Shown here in pieces: positions 37,250 through 46,288 of a stretch of 64,000 nt of DNA; within the stretch, counting starts at the first letter, position 1; each line of letters begins with the position of its first letter. The position numbers were made by a program, and so were the translations under genes. Location of the stretch: assembly GCF_001895925.1 (NCBI RefSeq), contig NZ_MPPI01000018.1, positions 19,551 through 83,550 of the forward strand, given 5' to 3'. Under the pieces are notes generated by a model that worked only from the letters and a program-made list of their open reading frames with translations, made no database searches and was not told where the DNA came from. This DNA comes from Phormidesmis priestleyi ULC007 (GTDB lineage Bacteria; Cyanobacteriota; Cyanobacteriia; Leptolyngbyales; Leptolyngbyaceae).

Positions 37250-37483
37250 GTGACTCAATTGCTTGAACAAGCGATCGCCCGATTAAAGACCTTGCCTGCG
37301 AGCGAGCAAGATGCGATCGCGATAATGATTTTAGAAGAACTTGAAGATGAAGTTCAATGGGATGGGTCATTTGCAAAGTCTCAGGATGCGCTTGCCAAAC
37401 TTGCAGCCGGAGCAATGGCAGAGTATCGCTTGGGTAAAACTCAAGCGCTAGACCCAGAGACATACTGTAGAGACGCAGTATAA
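37250..37483 (+). CDS. Small antitoxin-like protein
   Basis: A 77-residue protein with a GTG start supported by GAAGAGG nine bases upstream; an in-frame TTG at 37229 has no such site. The pattern TQLLEQAIARLKTLPASEQDAIAIMILEELEDE followed by FAKSQDALAKLAAGAMAEYRLGKTQ is typical of short cyanobacterial proteins found upstream of toxin genes. No toxin gene follows here, so it looks like an orphan antitoxin-like gene. It lies 120 bases after brnA. Confidence 0.62.
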   Translation: MTQLLEQAIARLKTLPASEQDAIAIMILEELEDEVQWDGSFAKSQDALAKLAAGAMAEYRLGKTQALDPETYCRDAV

Positions 37484-37526
37484 ATATCTAATCGGCTGTT
37501 TGACTTTTGGGCTTCTACACTCATTC

Positions 37527-37811
37527 TCAAAGGTCGTCAAACGGGTTAAAAATATCCATCATCGGACGATCGCAGTTAGGCAACTCTGACGGCGGACGAT
37601 CATTACTCCATGCCCACCAGACCTGACCACACTGACATTGATAAAATTCTTGCCACTTTTTGCGATAGTCGTCTGAAAAGACGGGCGATCGTCGATTCAC
37701 CCAAACGTGATCGGCTTCGAGGCAAGACTTATGGCAAGCCGGGCAGCAAAACTCGTGAGCGTGGATGGCGGGTTCAGTCCAGGTCGGAGCGGTTGGATTA
37801 AAAGCGTCCAT
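37527..37811 (-). CDS. Small zinc-ribbon-like protein
   Basis: A 94-residue protein with two cysteine pairs, CCPACHKSC and CQCGQVWWAW, spaced like a zinc ribbon, and a Trp-rich second half. It begins MDAFNPTAPTW and ends DIFNPFDDL. It is divergent from the transporter gene at 38004. The Cys arrangement makes it likely to be a real protein; binding of metal or nucleic acid is inferred from the Cys pattern only. Confidence 0.62.
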   Translation of the reverse strand: MDAFNPTAPTWTEPAIHAHEFCCPACHKSCLEADHVWVNRRSPVFSDDYRKKWQEFYQCQCGQVWWAWSNDRPPSELPNCDRPMMDIFNPFDDL

Positions 37812-38003
37812 GAATCAACGAATGAAGGCGACTCTGCTTATTATGACCTTTTCAAGGATTGGCGTAGCGATTTTGGGTCAGGGCGATCGCTAGAATTAAG
37901 TGCGCCGATCGAGTCGTTTTTAGGTATCGTCTTAGTGATGCCGTTCATCTACCTTGAGAGTAGTCCTGAAAAACGTTTCGCCCTCGTTGAAGGATTCAGC
38001 CCC

Positions 38004-39545
38004 ATGAGTCTGCTCAATCTCATCTCATTTTTTGGCATTTTTGGCTTGTGTGCGATCGCGTGGCTCTTCTCAGAAAACCGCAGTCTGCGAGTCTTTCCCT
38101 GGCGCGTGTTTAGCATGGGAATTCTTTTGCAACTGGTGCTAGGAGCGCTAGTTTTTTGGTTGCCCTTTACAAGAGAGGCGCTGCAAGTCTTTAGTAATTT
38201 GTTAGATGGAGTGTTTCTGGCCGCAGACACTGGCGCAAATTTTGTCTTTGGAAACAATATAGTTCCTTTGCCGACAAAACCTGCAAGCGTCAACCTGGGT
38301 TATATTTTTGCCTTTCGAGCGTTGCCGACCGTAATCTTTTTCTCTGGATTGATGGCGTTGCTCTACAACATTGGAGTGATTCAAGTTGTCACCAACGTGT
38401 TTGCAAAAGCATTCTATACAACGATGCGATTGAGTGGGGCTGAAGCGTTGAGCGGCGCGGCGAATATCTTTGTGGGCATTGAGGCGGCGATCGTCGTCAA
38501 GCCCTTCTTGGCAAAAATGACCCGCAGCGAACTCTGTGCGATTTTATCTTGCTGTTTTGGAACGGCGGCTTCATCGGTGCTGGCAATCTATGTGAGCTTC
38601 TTGCGTCCTGTCTTTCCCAATATTTTGGGGCATTTGGTTTCGGCTTCGATTATTGCAATTCCTGCCTGTTTTGTGTTGTCTAAAATTTTGGTGCCAGAAA
38701 CCGAGATTCCGCTGACAGCGGGTGGCATTCCAGTTGAGACTGACGACAATGAAGACTTTGAAGGTGCGCCGAGAGAAAGAGTTGGAGGCGAACCCATTGA
38801 GCGAGTTAGCCCACTGGATGCAGCGATCGTAGGTGCCTTAGACGGGGTGAAAATGTCGGTGTCGATCGCCGCAGTCCTCATCCTAATTTTGGGGTTAGTT
38901 TCGCTAATCAATCAAATTTTTGCAGGCTTGGCAGGCATTCCCGGTGTGATTGGTCAGTTTTTTGGCATTGTCACTTTGGCGAATATCGCGGGTGTATTGT
39001 TCTTGCCATTTACATTTTTGACGGGGGTCTCTCTAGAGTGGAACGAACTGTGGGAATCGTCAGTGATTATTGGGCGCAGACTGCTCGAAACCGCGATTCC
39101 GCCTTATCAGGCATTGGCGATCGCCGCCGCTCGTCCGGTGAATCCTCTCAGCGATCGTGCGGTTTTGATCGTTAGCTACGCGCTGTCTGGGTTTGCTCAC
39201 CTGGCATCGGTTGGCATTTTTGTGGGAGGCACGATCGCGCTGATTCCGTCTCCTCGTAAAGATATCTCAGAGCTTGGCTGGAAAGCCCTGTTTGTCGGCA
39301 CGTTAGCCACTTTAATGATTGCGTGTGTAGCAGGGTTTTATGACACCGGAAGCACTAGCATTTTGGGCAATAAACCAGCACCTGCGGTCATTGCTCCCGC
39401 AAGTGTGCCCTCTCCGCCCCCGGCTGCGGTGCCTGCAAAAGCTTCCCCTGCTGCAAAAACTCTTTCTGTTCCGGCGGTTCCATCATCTGAGAAGGCAGCC
39501 AAGCCTGCTAAGGCGACGACTCAAAAACCCGCAGTGGCTCGTTGA
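38004..39545 (+). CDS. NupC-type concentrative nucleoside transporter, paralogue 1
   Basis: A membrane transporter of the CNT family, which moves nucleosides with H+ or Na+. The start is best placed at the ATG at 38004 (MSLLNLISFFGIFGLCAIAWL), which aligns with its paralogue at 41286; the frame is open further upstream. Helices and signatures include GYIFAFRALPTVIFFS, GAEALSGAANIFVGIEAAIVVKPFL, CCFGTAASSVLAIYVSFL and YALSGFAHLASVGIFVGG. The C-terminal ~60 residues are a low-complexity Pro/Ala/Lys tail (SVPSPPPAAVPAKASPAAK) absent from the paralogue. Confidence 0.9.
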   Translation: MSLLNLISFFGIFGLCAIAWLFSENRSLRVFPWRVFSMGILLQLVLGALVFWLPFTREALQVFSNLLDGVFLAADTGANFVFGNNIVPLPTKPASVNLGYIFAFRALPTVIFFSGLMALLYNIGVIQVVTNVFAKAFYTTMRLSGAEALSGAANIFVGIEAAIVVKPFLAKMTRSELCAILSCCFGTAASSVLAIYVSFLRPVFPNILGHLVSASIIAIPACFVLSKILVPETEIPLTAGGIPVETDDNEDFEGAPRERVGGEPIERVSPLDAAIVGALDGVKMSVSIAAVLILILGLVSLINQIFAGLAGIPGVIGQFFGIVTLANIAGVLFLPFTFLTGVSLEWNELWESSVIIGRRLLETAIPPYQALAIAAARPVNPLSDRAVLIVSYALSGFAHLASVGIFVGGTIALIPSPRKDISELGWKALFVGTLATLMIACVAGFYDTGSTSILGNKPAPAVIAPASVPSPPPAAVPAKASPAAKTLSVPAVPSSEKAAKPAKATTQKPAVAR

Positions 39546-39575
39546 CGATCGCCCATAAACTCAAGTTTGTATTGC

Positions 39576-41261
39576 ATGACTTTCCTTAAATCCTTAATTC
39601 CAGAAAAAGATCAGATTGGGTTGCAGCGATCGTACTTACTCGCCGCAATTTTTTTTACGATCGTGTTGCTGATTTCGCTAAACCGCTATTTTGTTTTTTA
39701 TGCATCTTATGATCACGGATTGTTTAATCAAGTTTTTTGGAACAATTTGCATGGGCGTTTCTTCCAAAGTTCTCTAACGTCTGCAAATTCGGTTGCATCG
39801 TTAGAAGATGGCGTGATTCCAACCGTGCATTTTTTGCACTTAGCTCATCATTTCGTCTTAGATTTCCTGCTGTGGATTCCTCTCTATGCAGTGTTTCCTC
39901 ATCCAGTGACGTTAATCGTGTTGCAGGTTGGGTTGACCACCATTGCAGGACTCGTACTCTACGCATTGGCGCGGCATTATCTTCAGCCTCAATTATCGCT
40001 GTGGATTACAGGCAGCTATTACGCTGCGATCGCCGTGATCTCTCCAACCCTTGCTAATTTCTATGAGCAGTGTCAGATTCCTCTGTTTACGTTTGCGTTG
40101 CTGTTAGCGTTAGAAAAACAGCGCTGGGGCTGGTTTTGGCTGTGTGCTCTGCTCGTGCTAGGAAGTCGGGAAGACGCAGGGATCGTGCTCTTTGGGGTCG
40201 GAGTCTATCTAGTGCTGAGTCGCCGCCATCCTTGGACTGGGTTAGCCGTGTGTTTGACCAGCTTTAGCTATATGGCGATCGTGACCAGCCTCATCGTGCC
40301 GCAAATCTCTACAGACAGTTCACGATTGTATTTTGCCCATCGGTTTAAGCAGTTTGTAGACAGTCCAAATCCGACCATAATGCAGGTGCTGTGGGGAATG
40401 GTGACAAGGCCGATCGCGCTGCTTTCTAGCCTGTTTTTGCCCCTCGATCGCCGCCTCAGCTATCTCGCCGGACAGTGGCTCTCGCTCGCGTTCATCCCCG
40501 CTCTGTCGCCGACTGCTTGGACGATCGCCGGATTTCCACTGTTAGCGCTGTTTTTGCAATCAGGACTTTCTGCCCTATCGCTCAATCTGCGCTATGCCTT
40601 GGCGGTGGTGCCCGGACTGTTTTATGGAGCGGTGCTGTGGTGGTCGCGCCATCCTCATTGGTTTACGCCCCGGTTTCGCCGCTTTTGGAGCGTTTGCCTG
40701 GTGTTCTCGATCGTCTTCACGGTGACTAACAATCCCAATCGGGCGCTGTCGTTTATGGTTCCTGACTCGATTCGTCCCTGGGTGTTTGTGCCGCTGACGC
40801 GCCAGTGGAACCATGCTCACCAGATCAATCAGGTGATTCGTCAAATTCCTGCGGATGCCAGCGTTTCTGCTAGCACTTATTTAATTCCTCATTTGTCGAG
40901 TCGGCGGGCGATCATTCGACTGCCAAGACTCCAGATTCGCGACGATCGTGACCAGGTGATCACTGTAGACTATGCGGTTGCCGATTTGTGGCAGATGCAA
41001 GAATATCAAAAGGCGTTTGCAGATAGCTTGGCTGATTTGCAAGCAACGCTGCCCACGTTAGAAAGAATTTCGGCTGACGGAACCTATGGGGTGCTTGACG
41101 TTCAAGATGGAGTAGTGTTGATGCAAAAGGGTGTCTCATCAAACCCTGAAGCCCTAGCAGCTTGGCAAACCCTGAAAGCAGAAATCAAGCAAAAATCTCA
41201 ATCTCAATCTTCTGCAAGACTCGATCCGAATGTTGATAGACTTGCTGAAAATCAGATTTAA
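39576..41261 (+). CDS. DUF2079 membrane protein
   Basis: A 561-residue polytopic membrane protein with about ten helices. The N-terminal loop YASYDHGLFNQVFWNNLHGRFFQSS is the DUF2079 signature, and the position after the first helix, with its acidic residue, resembles GT-C glycosyltransferases. Another family stretch is LGSREDAGIVLFGVGVYL. The C-terminal ~150 residues are soluble. The start is the ATG at 39576. It lies between two CNT transporter paralogues in the same direction (30 and 24 bases apart), so all three are likely co-transcribed. The substrate is unknown. Confidence 0.8.
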   Translation: MTFLKSLIPEKDQIGLQRSYLLAAIFFTIVLLISLNRYFVFYASYDHGLFNQVFWNNLHGRFFQSSLTSANSVASLEDGVIPTVHFLHLAHHFVLDFLLWIPLYAVFPHPVTLIVLQVGLTTIAGLVLYALARHYLQPQLSLWITGSYYAAIAVISPTLANFYEQCQIPLFTFALLLALEKQRWGWFWLCALLVLGSREDAGIVLFGVGVYLVLSRRHPWTGLAVCLTSFSYMAIVTSLIVPQISTDSSRLYFAHRFKQFVDSPNPTIMQVLWGMVTRPIALLSSLFLPLDRRLSYLAGQWLSLAFIPALSPTAWTIAGFPLLALFLQSGLSALSLNLRYALAVVPGLFYGAVLWWSRHPHWFTPRFRRFWSVCLVFSIVFTVTNNPNRALSFMVPDSIRPWVFVPLTRQWNHAHQINQVIRQIPADASVSASTYLIPHLSSRRAIIRLPRLQIRDDRDQVITVDYAVADLWQMQEYQKAFADSLADLQATLPTLERISADGTYGVLDVQDGVVLMQKGVSSNPEALAAWQTLKAEIKQKSQSQSSARLDPNVDRLAENQI

Positions 41262-41285
41262 TAACCTTTTTGGTCAATATTGATA

Positions 41286-42707
41286 ATGACGTGGTTAAAC
41301 CTTTTGTCTTTTGTCGGCATTTTTGCGCTCTGCGGCATCGCCTGGTTAGGGTCTGAAAACCGTCGCGTGATTCCCTGGAAGGTGATCATCTGGGGCCTTG
41401 GCTTGCAGTTAGTGTTGGGGCTGCTCGTCTTTTCCTTTCCCGGCACCCGGCTTGTGATTCAAGCGCTCAGTGATGGCGTTAACGCGATCTTAGATGCCAC
41501 CGAAACAGGCGCGCGGTTTATTTTTGGTTCTCTGCTTGTGCCTGAGCCAAATCGGGTGCCGGGTCCCGTTTTAGCAGGGCGCTGGATTGCACGAGCCGTC
41601 ACGCCGCCTTATGTGCCAGTGGCGGGCGATCGTCTCAGCCCTGATAATCTCAACTTGGGCTATGTCTTCGCGTTTCGGGCGCTGCCGTCGGTGATCTTCT
41701 TCTCGGCGTTGATGTCGCTGTTTTACCATTTGCGGTTGATTCAACCGATCGTCAATGTCTTCGCCAAGTTGTTTCGCCGCACAATGGGCTTGAGCGGCGC
41801 AGAAGCGTTAAGTGGCGCGACTAATATTTTTGTTGGAATCGAGTCGGCTCTGGTCGTCCGTCCGTTTTTAGCGGAGATGACTCGCAGCGAGTTGTGTGCC
41901 GTTCTCACCGCTTGCTATGGCAGCATTGCTTCAACGGTTTTAGCGCTTTACGCGCAGCTACTGCGTCCCGTTTTTCCTAACATTACTGGACATTTGATTT
42001 CGGCTTCGATCATGGCAATTCCGGCTTGCTTTGTCGTGTCTAAACTGCTGGTGCCCGAAACCAATGTGCCTAAAACGTTGGGGAGTCTGCCAGCAGAGAT
42101 CCCCGAAGATGCGAGTAAAGAAACGAATGCAATGGAAAGCGTGATCACGGGCGCAATGGATGGCGTGAAATTGGCGATCGCGATCGCGGCTCTTTTAATC
42201 GCTGTTTTAGGATTAGTTGCCCTCGTCAATCTTTTCTTTGGCAATCTCGCATCACTGGCGCAAAGCAATAATCTATTTATTCGTCGTCTCGGTCTGATTT
42301 TTGAAGTCGTGACGTTACAAAACATTGTCGGCGCACTGTTTTTGCCGTTGACTTTTTTAACAGGCATTTCGCTCAACTGGCAAGAGCTTTGGCAATCGTC
42401 GGTTTTAATCGGACGCAGATTGCTCGAAACCGAAGTTCCGGTTTATCAGCAGTTAGCGGTTTTAGCAGACAAAGGCGCAATCAGCGATCGGGCCCTGCTG
42501 ATCGTCAGCTATGCGCTCTGTGGTTTTGCCCATCTACCCGCCGTGGGCATCTTTGTTGGGGGATTTGTGAGCCTGATTCCGTCTCGCCGCAAAGATCTGA
42601 GCGAGTTAGGCTGGAAGGCTCTCTGGGCAGCGACATTAGCGACTTTAATGATCGGCTGTGTCGCGGGCGTATTTGCGTCGAACAATCCGACAATTTTAGG
42701 CAGATAA
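41286..42707 (+). CDS. NupC-type concentrative nucleoside transporter, paralogue 2
   Basis: A 473-residue CNT-family transporter, a close paralogue of the protein at 38004. Shared stretches include FAFRALPSVIFFSALM, GAEALSGATNIFVGIESALVVRPFLAEMTRSELCAVLTACYGS and FAHLPAVGIFVGGFVSLIPSRRKDLSELGWKALW. It has an extra ~40-residue loop near residue 90 (PNRVPGPVLAGRWIARAVTP) that the first paralogue lacks. The start is the ATG at 41286, with a TTG six bases earlier. The pair may differ in substrate or regulation. Confidence 0.9.
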   Translation: MTWLNLLSFVGIFALCGIAWLGSENRRVIPWKVIIWGLGLQLVLGLLVFSFPGTRLVIQALSDGVNAILDATETGARFIFGSLLVPEPNRVPGPVLAGRWIARAVTPPYVPVAGDRLSPDNLNLGYVFAFRALPSVIFFSALMSLFYHLRLIQPIVNVFAKLFRRTMGLSGAEALSGATNIFVGIESALVVRPFLAEMTRSELCAVLTACYGSIASTVLALYAQLLRPVFPNITGHLISASIMAIPACFVVSKLLVPETNVPKTLGSLPAEIPEDASKETNAMESVITGAMDGVKLAIAIAALLIAVLGLVALVNLFFGNLASLAQSNNLFIRRLGLIFEVVTLQNIVGALFLPLTFLTGISLNWQELWQSSVLIGRRLLETEVPVYQQLAVLADKGAISDRALLIVSYALCGFAHLPAVGIFVGGFVSLIPSRRKDLSELGWKALWAATLATLMIGCVAGVFASNNPTILGR

Positions 42708-42726
42708 CTTAGAGCCGGAGACTTAC

Positions 42727-43485
42727 ATGAAATTAAATCGAAACTGGCTGATTGGGTTAGCCTTCGCAGCGTTTATCGGATTCACCACATTTGGACAAAC
42801 CGCTTGGCTAAATCCCACAGTGGCACAGGCAGAACCGCCGATCGTCACTCCTAGTGCATTCCCCGCATCTCCGGCAACTCCGCCCACTGCAACTCCTAGT
42901 GTTCGTCCTACGGTTAAAGCTTCTCCAACGCCTTCTGCAACTCTTGTTCCCGCGATTCCAACCCTTCCGCTTACACCCATTTCTCCGGCTCCCGTCGTTC
43001 CGATCGCGCCTGCTTCGATCGCGCCACCTTTGCCAGTGAGTGGCGACTATAAAGACCCCAATAAACGCTTTAAGATTGCCATTCTCAAAGATTTCACCGT
43101 CAGCCCATTAGCAGGATCGGTGTTGATTGAATCGCGGGATGGCAGTTTAGCCTACACGGTGCTGGTGCGATCGCAGGGTGAACTAGCACTGCAAAATGGC
43201 GATGCAACCTTCATTAATGATGCTTTGGCAAAGATTGCTCAAACTGCCTTTCAGCAAGGAGAAGGATTTCAGACTGGGCAGTGGCAAGCGATTCCAGGCG
43301 GCATCAAAATGGATTGGACAGGCAGCTTGACGATCGCCGGAAAAAGCCAGCCCATGAGCGGCGTAATTTTAGTCCGTCAGCTACCAACCGATGTGGCAAT
43401 GATCCTCATTGCCGCGATCGAGTCAGCCGTTGAGCAAGTGCCGGGAGCAGTTTCAGCACTGGTGGATAGTTTGCAGCCTCTTTAA
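42727..43485 (+). CDS. Exported protein with Pro/Thr linker
   Basis: A 252-residue protein with a signal peptide (NWLIGLAFAAFIGFTTFGQT ... VAQA-E), a Pro/Thr/Ala-rich linker of ~70 residues, and a folded C-terminal domain (DPNKRFKIAILKDFTVSPLAGSV ... GQWQAIPGGIKMDWTGSLTIAG). The C-domain has the alternating strand pattern seen in PsbP- or MOG1-like cyanobacterial lumenal and periplasmic proteins; this is a resemblance, not an identification. The start ATG is preceded by GGAG. It lies 19 bases after the second transporter. Confidence 0.65.
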   Translation: MKLNRNWLIGLAFAAFIGFTTFGQTAWLNPTVAQAEPPIVTPSAFPASPATPPTATPSVRPTVKASPTPSATLVPAIPTLPLTPISPAPVVPIAPASIAPPLPVSGDYKDPNKRFKIAILKDFTVSPLAGSVLIESRDGSLAYTVLVRSQGELALQNGDATFINDALAKIAQTAFQQGEGFQTGQWQAIPGGIKMDWTGSLTIAGKSQPMSGVILVRQLPTDVAMILIAAIESAVEQVPGAVSALVDSLQPL

Positions 43486-43585
43486 CTTTCAAATCTTCTC
43501 TAATTGATTGAGCCAGACCGCTCATCTGGTAAACTTAGGAGTTCTGAGATCACCCAACAAGACTTGCTGCAAGGAGACTCCTATC

Positions 43586-44581
43586 ATGGCGCGGATGTAT
43601 TATGACGCAGACGCTAACTTAGATTTACTGTCTGGAAAGACGATCGCCATTATCGGCTACGGCTCTCAAGGACACGCTCACGCCCTCAACCTCAAAGACA
43701 GCGGCATGAACGTGATTGTGGGGCTATATCCGGGCAGCAAATCTGCAATCAAAGCCAAAGATGCTGGGTTAGCGGTGCATAGTGTTGCCGACGCAGCAAA
43801 AGCGGCAGACTTCATCATGATTTTGCTGCCCGATGAAGTGCAAAAAACCGTCTTTACCAACGAGATCGAACCCAACCTTAATGAAGGTGACGTTCTCGCC
43901 TTTGCTCACGGCTTTAACATTCACTTTGCTCAAGTGGTGCCGCCTGCCCATGTCGATGTGGTAATGGTTGCCCCCAAAGGGCCTGGACATTTGGTGAGAC
44001 GCACCTATGAGCAAGGCGAAGGCGTTCCGGCACTGTTTGCGGTCTACCAAGATGCGTCAGGTCAGGCCCGCGATCGGGCGATGGCATACGCCAGAGGCAT
44101 TGGCGGCACCCGTGCTGGAGTGCTTGAAACCACCTTCCGCGAAGAAACCGAAACCGACTTGTTTGGCGAACAGGTTGTGCTTTGCGGCGGCTTGAGTGAG
44201 TTGATCAAAGCCGGATTTGAAACCTTAACCGAAGCGGGCTATCAGCCAGAGTTGGCTTACTTTGAGTGTCTGCACGAAGTCAAGCTGATCGTCGATTTAA
44301 TTGTCGAAGGTGGCTTGGCAAAGATGCGCGATAGCATCTCCAACACGGCAGAATATGGCGACTTGACTCGCGGCCCTCGCATTGTCACCGATGCCACTCG
44401 CGCCGAGATGCGAAAGATTCTCCGCGAAATTCAAACCGGACAGTTTGCCCGTGAGTTTGTGTTAGAAAACCAGGCAGGCAAACCCGGCTTTACTGCCATG
44501 CGCCGCCGCGAAGCAGAACATCCGATCGAAGAAGTCGGCAAAGATCTCCGGGCCATGTTTAGCTGGCTAAAGAAAGTCTAA
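43586..44581 (+). CDS. ilvC: Ketol-acid reductoisomerase
   Basis: The second common step of valine, leucine and isoleucine synthesis, using NADPH and Mg2+. The N-terminal Rossmann motif is [19 protein letters not shown]. The knotted C-domain includes [21 protein letters not shown] with the Mg ligands, and [16 protein letters not shown]. The 331 residues are the class I short form. The frame is open from 43508, but an AAGGAG box before the ATG at 43586 and the conserved start [14 protein letters not shown] decide the start. A hairpin follows the gene. Confidence 0.97.
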   Translation: MARMYYDADANLDLLSGKTIAIIGYGSQGHAHALNLKDSGMNVIVGLYPGSKSAIKAKDAGLAVHSVADAAKAADFIMILLPDEVQKTVFTNEIEPNLNEGDVLAFAHGFNIHFAQVVPPAHVDVVMVAPKGPGHLVRRTYEQGEGVPALFAVYQDASGQARDRAMAYARGIGGTRAGVLETTFREETETDLFGEQVVLCGGLSELIKAGFETLTEAGYQPELAYFECLHEVKLIVDLIVEGGLAKMRDSISNTAEYGDLTRGPRIVTDATRAEMRKILREIQTGQFAREFVLENQAGKPGFTAMRRREAEHPIEEVGKDLRAMFSWLKKV

Positions 44582-44590
44582 AAAGCTTCT

Positions 44591-44627
44591 GAGTGATGAG
44601 TTGCGCTCATTTACACACTCATCACTC
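44591..44627. terminator. Hairpin between convergent genes
   Basis: A perfect 11-bp stem, GAGTGATGAGT (44591-44601) with ACTCATCACTC (44617-44627), lies ten bases after the ilvC stop codon and touches the stop codon of the converging small gene. It lacks a strong T-run, so termination efficiency is uncertain. Confidence 0.5.
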
Positions 44628-44854
44628 TATTTAGATTTTCCGTTCTGTTCAGCTTTTTGAATTGCGTCTTGAGTACGATCGTAAGGGCTGGTTTTCGGTC
44701 GCCACTCAGGAAACATACTAATCATCATGCCATCGAGTGAGCGACGAGCCTGAAAACTGTATTGCCCGATCGAGGGTGGCAAAAATTGATCGCCAAATCC
44801 AACATAGATCAAACCGAGAAGCAATATAAATCCAACGGGAATTTTCTTAAGCAT
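44627..44854 (-). CDS. Small conserved single-helix protein
   Basis: A 75-residue protein from the ATG at 44854; the longer frame to 44920 lacks a good start. One hydrophobic segment lies near the N-terminus (IPVGFILLLGLIYVGFG), followed by QFLPPSIGQYSFQARRSLDGMMISMFPEWRPKTSPYDRTQDAIQK. The conserved-looking Arg/Trp-rich stretch and layout are typical of short cyanobacterial membrane-anchored proteins of unknown role. Confidence 0.7.
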   Translation of the reverse strand: MLKKIPVGFILLLGLIYVGFGDQFLPPSIGQYSFQARRSLDGMMISMFPEWRPKTSPYDRTQDAIQKAEQNGKSK

Positions 44855-45018
44855 AAAGTCCTGCTTGGGGAGAAATAGATTCTGTGTCTCAATGCTCGAA
44901 AGCAGCCCTGAATTTCTCAAACTAAACGCGCTCTTGAAGACTAATCACGCTTTCAAACCCTGAAGTGGTAGTGAAGCGATGCGCCTACTTCAATAATGCC
45001 TTGAAATAAAAAAGGTGG

Positions 45019-45069
45019 TTGTTCCAATGATGACTGATCAACCCTAATTTTCAACCCTGATTGGAACAA
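45019..45069. repeat. Inverted repeat upstream of a secreted-protein gene
   Basis: TTGTTCCAAT (45019-45028) and ATTGGAACAA (45060-45069) form a perfect 10-bp inverted repeat with a ~31-base spacer containing TCAACCCT twice. It lies 66 bases before the start at 45136, so it could be an operator or a terminator remnant. Confidence 0.5.
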
Positions 45070-45135
45070 AGGAAGGCTCTTTTAGAGTCTACTGAGAGAG
45101 TTATGGTTGACTAAAATTTATTGTTAAGGTGTCTT

Positions 45136-46023
45136 ATGGTCAGATTGGTTACGAGGGGTGTGTATGGAGTTGCATTGCTGCTAATAGCAGGCGTATCATT
45201 ACCACTGATTCAGTCTGTTTCGGCTCAATCTCTTCAACCTCAAACCGTTGATTCTGCAAAAAAACGCCCTGCAAAATCTACAAAATCAGGTTTACTTCCC
45301 TTCTTTGATCAAGCTGATAATCTAGTTACGGTTCGCTTTCCTAGAAATCAAAAAGTTGATATTACTCCGGTTCCACCTTCGCTGAATGCGTTTGATCAAA
45401 AAGTGCTAAATACCTGTGGAACCTTTGGCAGTAAGGTCAGCACCATCAGTATTAGAAGATTGCTGTCAGAGTCGCCCCAAGTGGTGCAGCAAATTAAACA
45501 AACCGTGGGTGGAGAATTGTTTTCAGGTCGGCGCAGTGACAATCAATTTCGCGATGATTTGGTGACAATATGGTCAGACCGCCGTGCCTTTGAGCATATT
45601 TTTTGTGGACAGATGCGAGGGGCAACTCAAATCGGCGGTCTGCACTTTGTCGGGCGATATCTGCAACTGCAAAATCAGGGCATTGCTGGACGGTTGCCTA
45701 ACAATTCTAAAGCCGAAGAAGTGATTGCTGGAGAAGTTTATACATTAGGTGTAGAGATTCGGCAGGGCGATCGAGTCATCACCAGAGATTCTAAAAAAGG
45801 TTACTCCTACGTCAGCAATGCCCAAGAGATTTTGGTCGATGCGACTCGCGCATTTAAAGCTTTTAGAACTACCGCTAGTGCCAACCAAGCTTGTCTTTAT
45901 ACCGTGCGTGATGCCTCGTCAGCACCGCCCTTTCAAGCGGTATTTGTAAAAACTAATCGAGCGATCGTCACCTTCTATCCTGACGCAACCCCAAAGCCCA
46001 ACGAGGCATCTTGCGGGCAGTAA
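45136..46023 (+). CDS. Hypothetical secreted protein
   Basis: A 295-residue protein from the ATG at 45136, with AAGGTG eight bases upstream. A signal peptide ends near SVSA-Q. A basic linker (KKRPAKSTKS) follows, then a folded region with several cysteines (NTCGTFG, FCGQM, ACLYTV, ASCGQ at the end), suggesting a disulfide-stabilised periplasmic or surface protein. I do not recognise the domain. A MITE-like element begins ten bases after the stop codon. Confidence 0.68.
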   Translation: MVRLVTRGVYGVALLLIAGVSLPLIQSVSAQSLQPQTVDSAKKRPAKSTKSGLLPFFDQADNLVTVRFPRNQKVDITPVPPSLNAFDQKVLNTCGTFGSKVSTISIRRLLSESPQVVQQIKQTVGGELFSGRRSDNQFRDDLVTIWSDRRAFEHIFCGQMRGATQIGGLHFVGRYLQLQNQGIAGRLPNNSKAEEVIAGEVYTLGVEIRQGDRVITRDSKKGYSYVSNAQEILVDATRAFKAFRTTASANQACLYTVRDASSAPPFQAVFVKTNRAIVTFYPDATPKPNEASCGQ

Positions 46024-46032
46024 CTCAAATTA

Positions 46033-46203
46033 ACGTGAGTTCGACGAGGTTTTCACTTCGTTCTCAGCGGCTTCTGCCCCCTAAATCCCCCACTTTGGGG
46101 GACTTTAAGCCAAAATTTCTGGTTCAAAGTCCCCCAATCTTGGGGGATTTAGGGGGCTTCCCGAATTCATAATCGGAGTGAACCACTCCTATCGAACTCA
46201 CGT
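46033..46203. repeat. MITE-like element, copy 3 (perfect 7-bp target duplication)
   Basis: A ~171-bp element with ends ACGTGAGTTCGACGAGG / CTATCGAACTCACGT, the same internal palindrome as copies 1 and 2, and a perfect 7-bp direct repeat CAAATTA on each side (46026-46032 and 46204-46210). This copy gives the clearest view of the element borders. Confidence 0.88.
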
Positions 46204-46288
46204 CAAATTAAGGAGAATTTCACCCTATCTCATATTCATAACGAGTATGATTTAGTTAGAAAGTCAAACACTCCTTGATTATTTAACT

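Noticed and set aside
37707..38003. Long N-terminal extension of the first nucleoside transporter
   Set aside because: It overlaps the divergent zinc-ribbon-like gene, is not hydrophobic, and is absent from the paralogue, whose start aligns with 38004.
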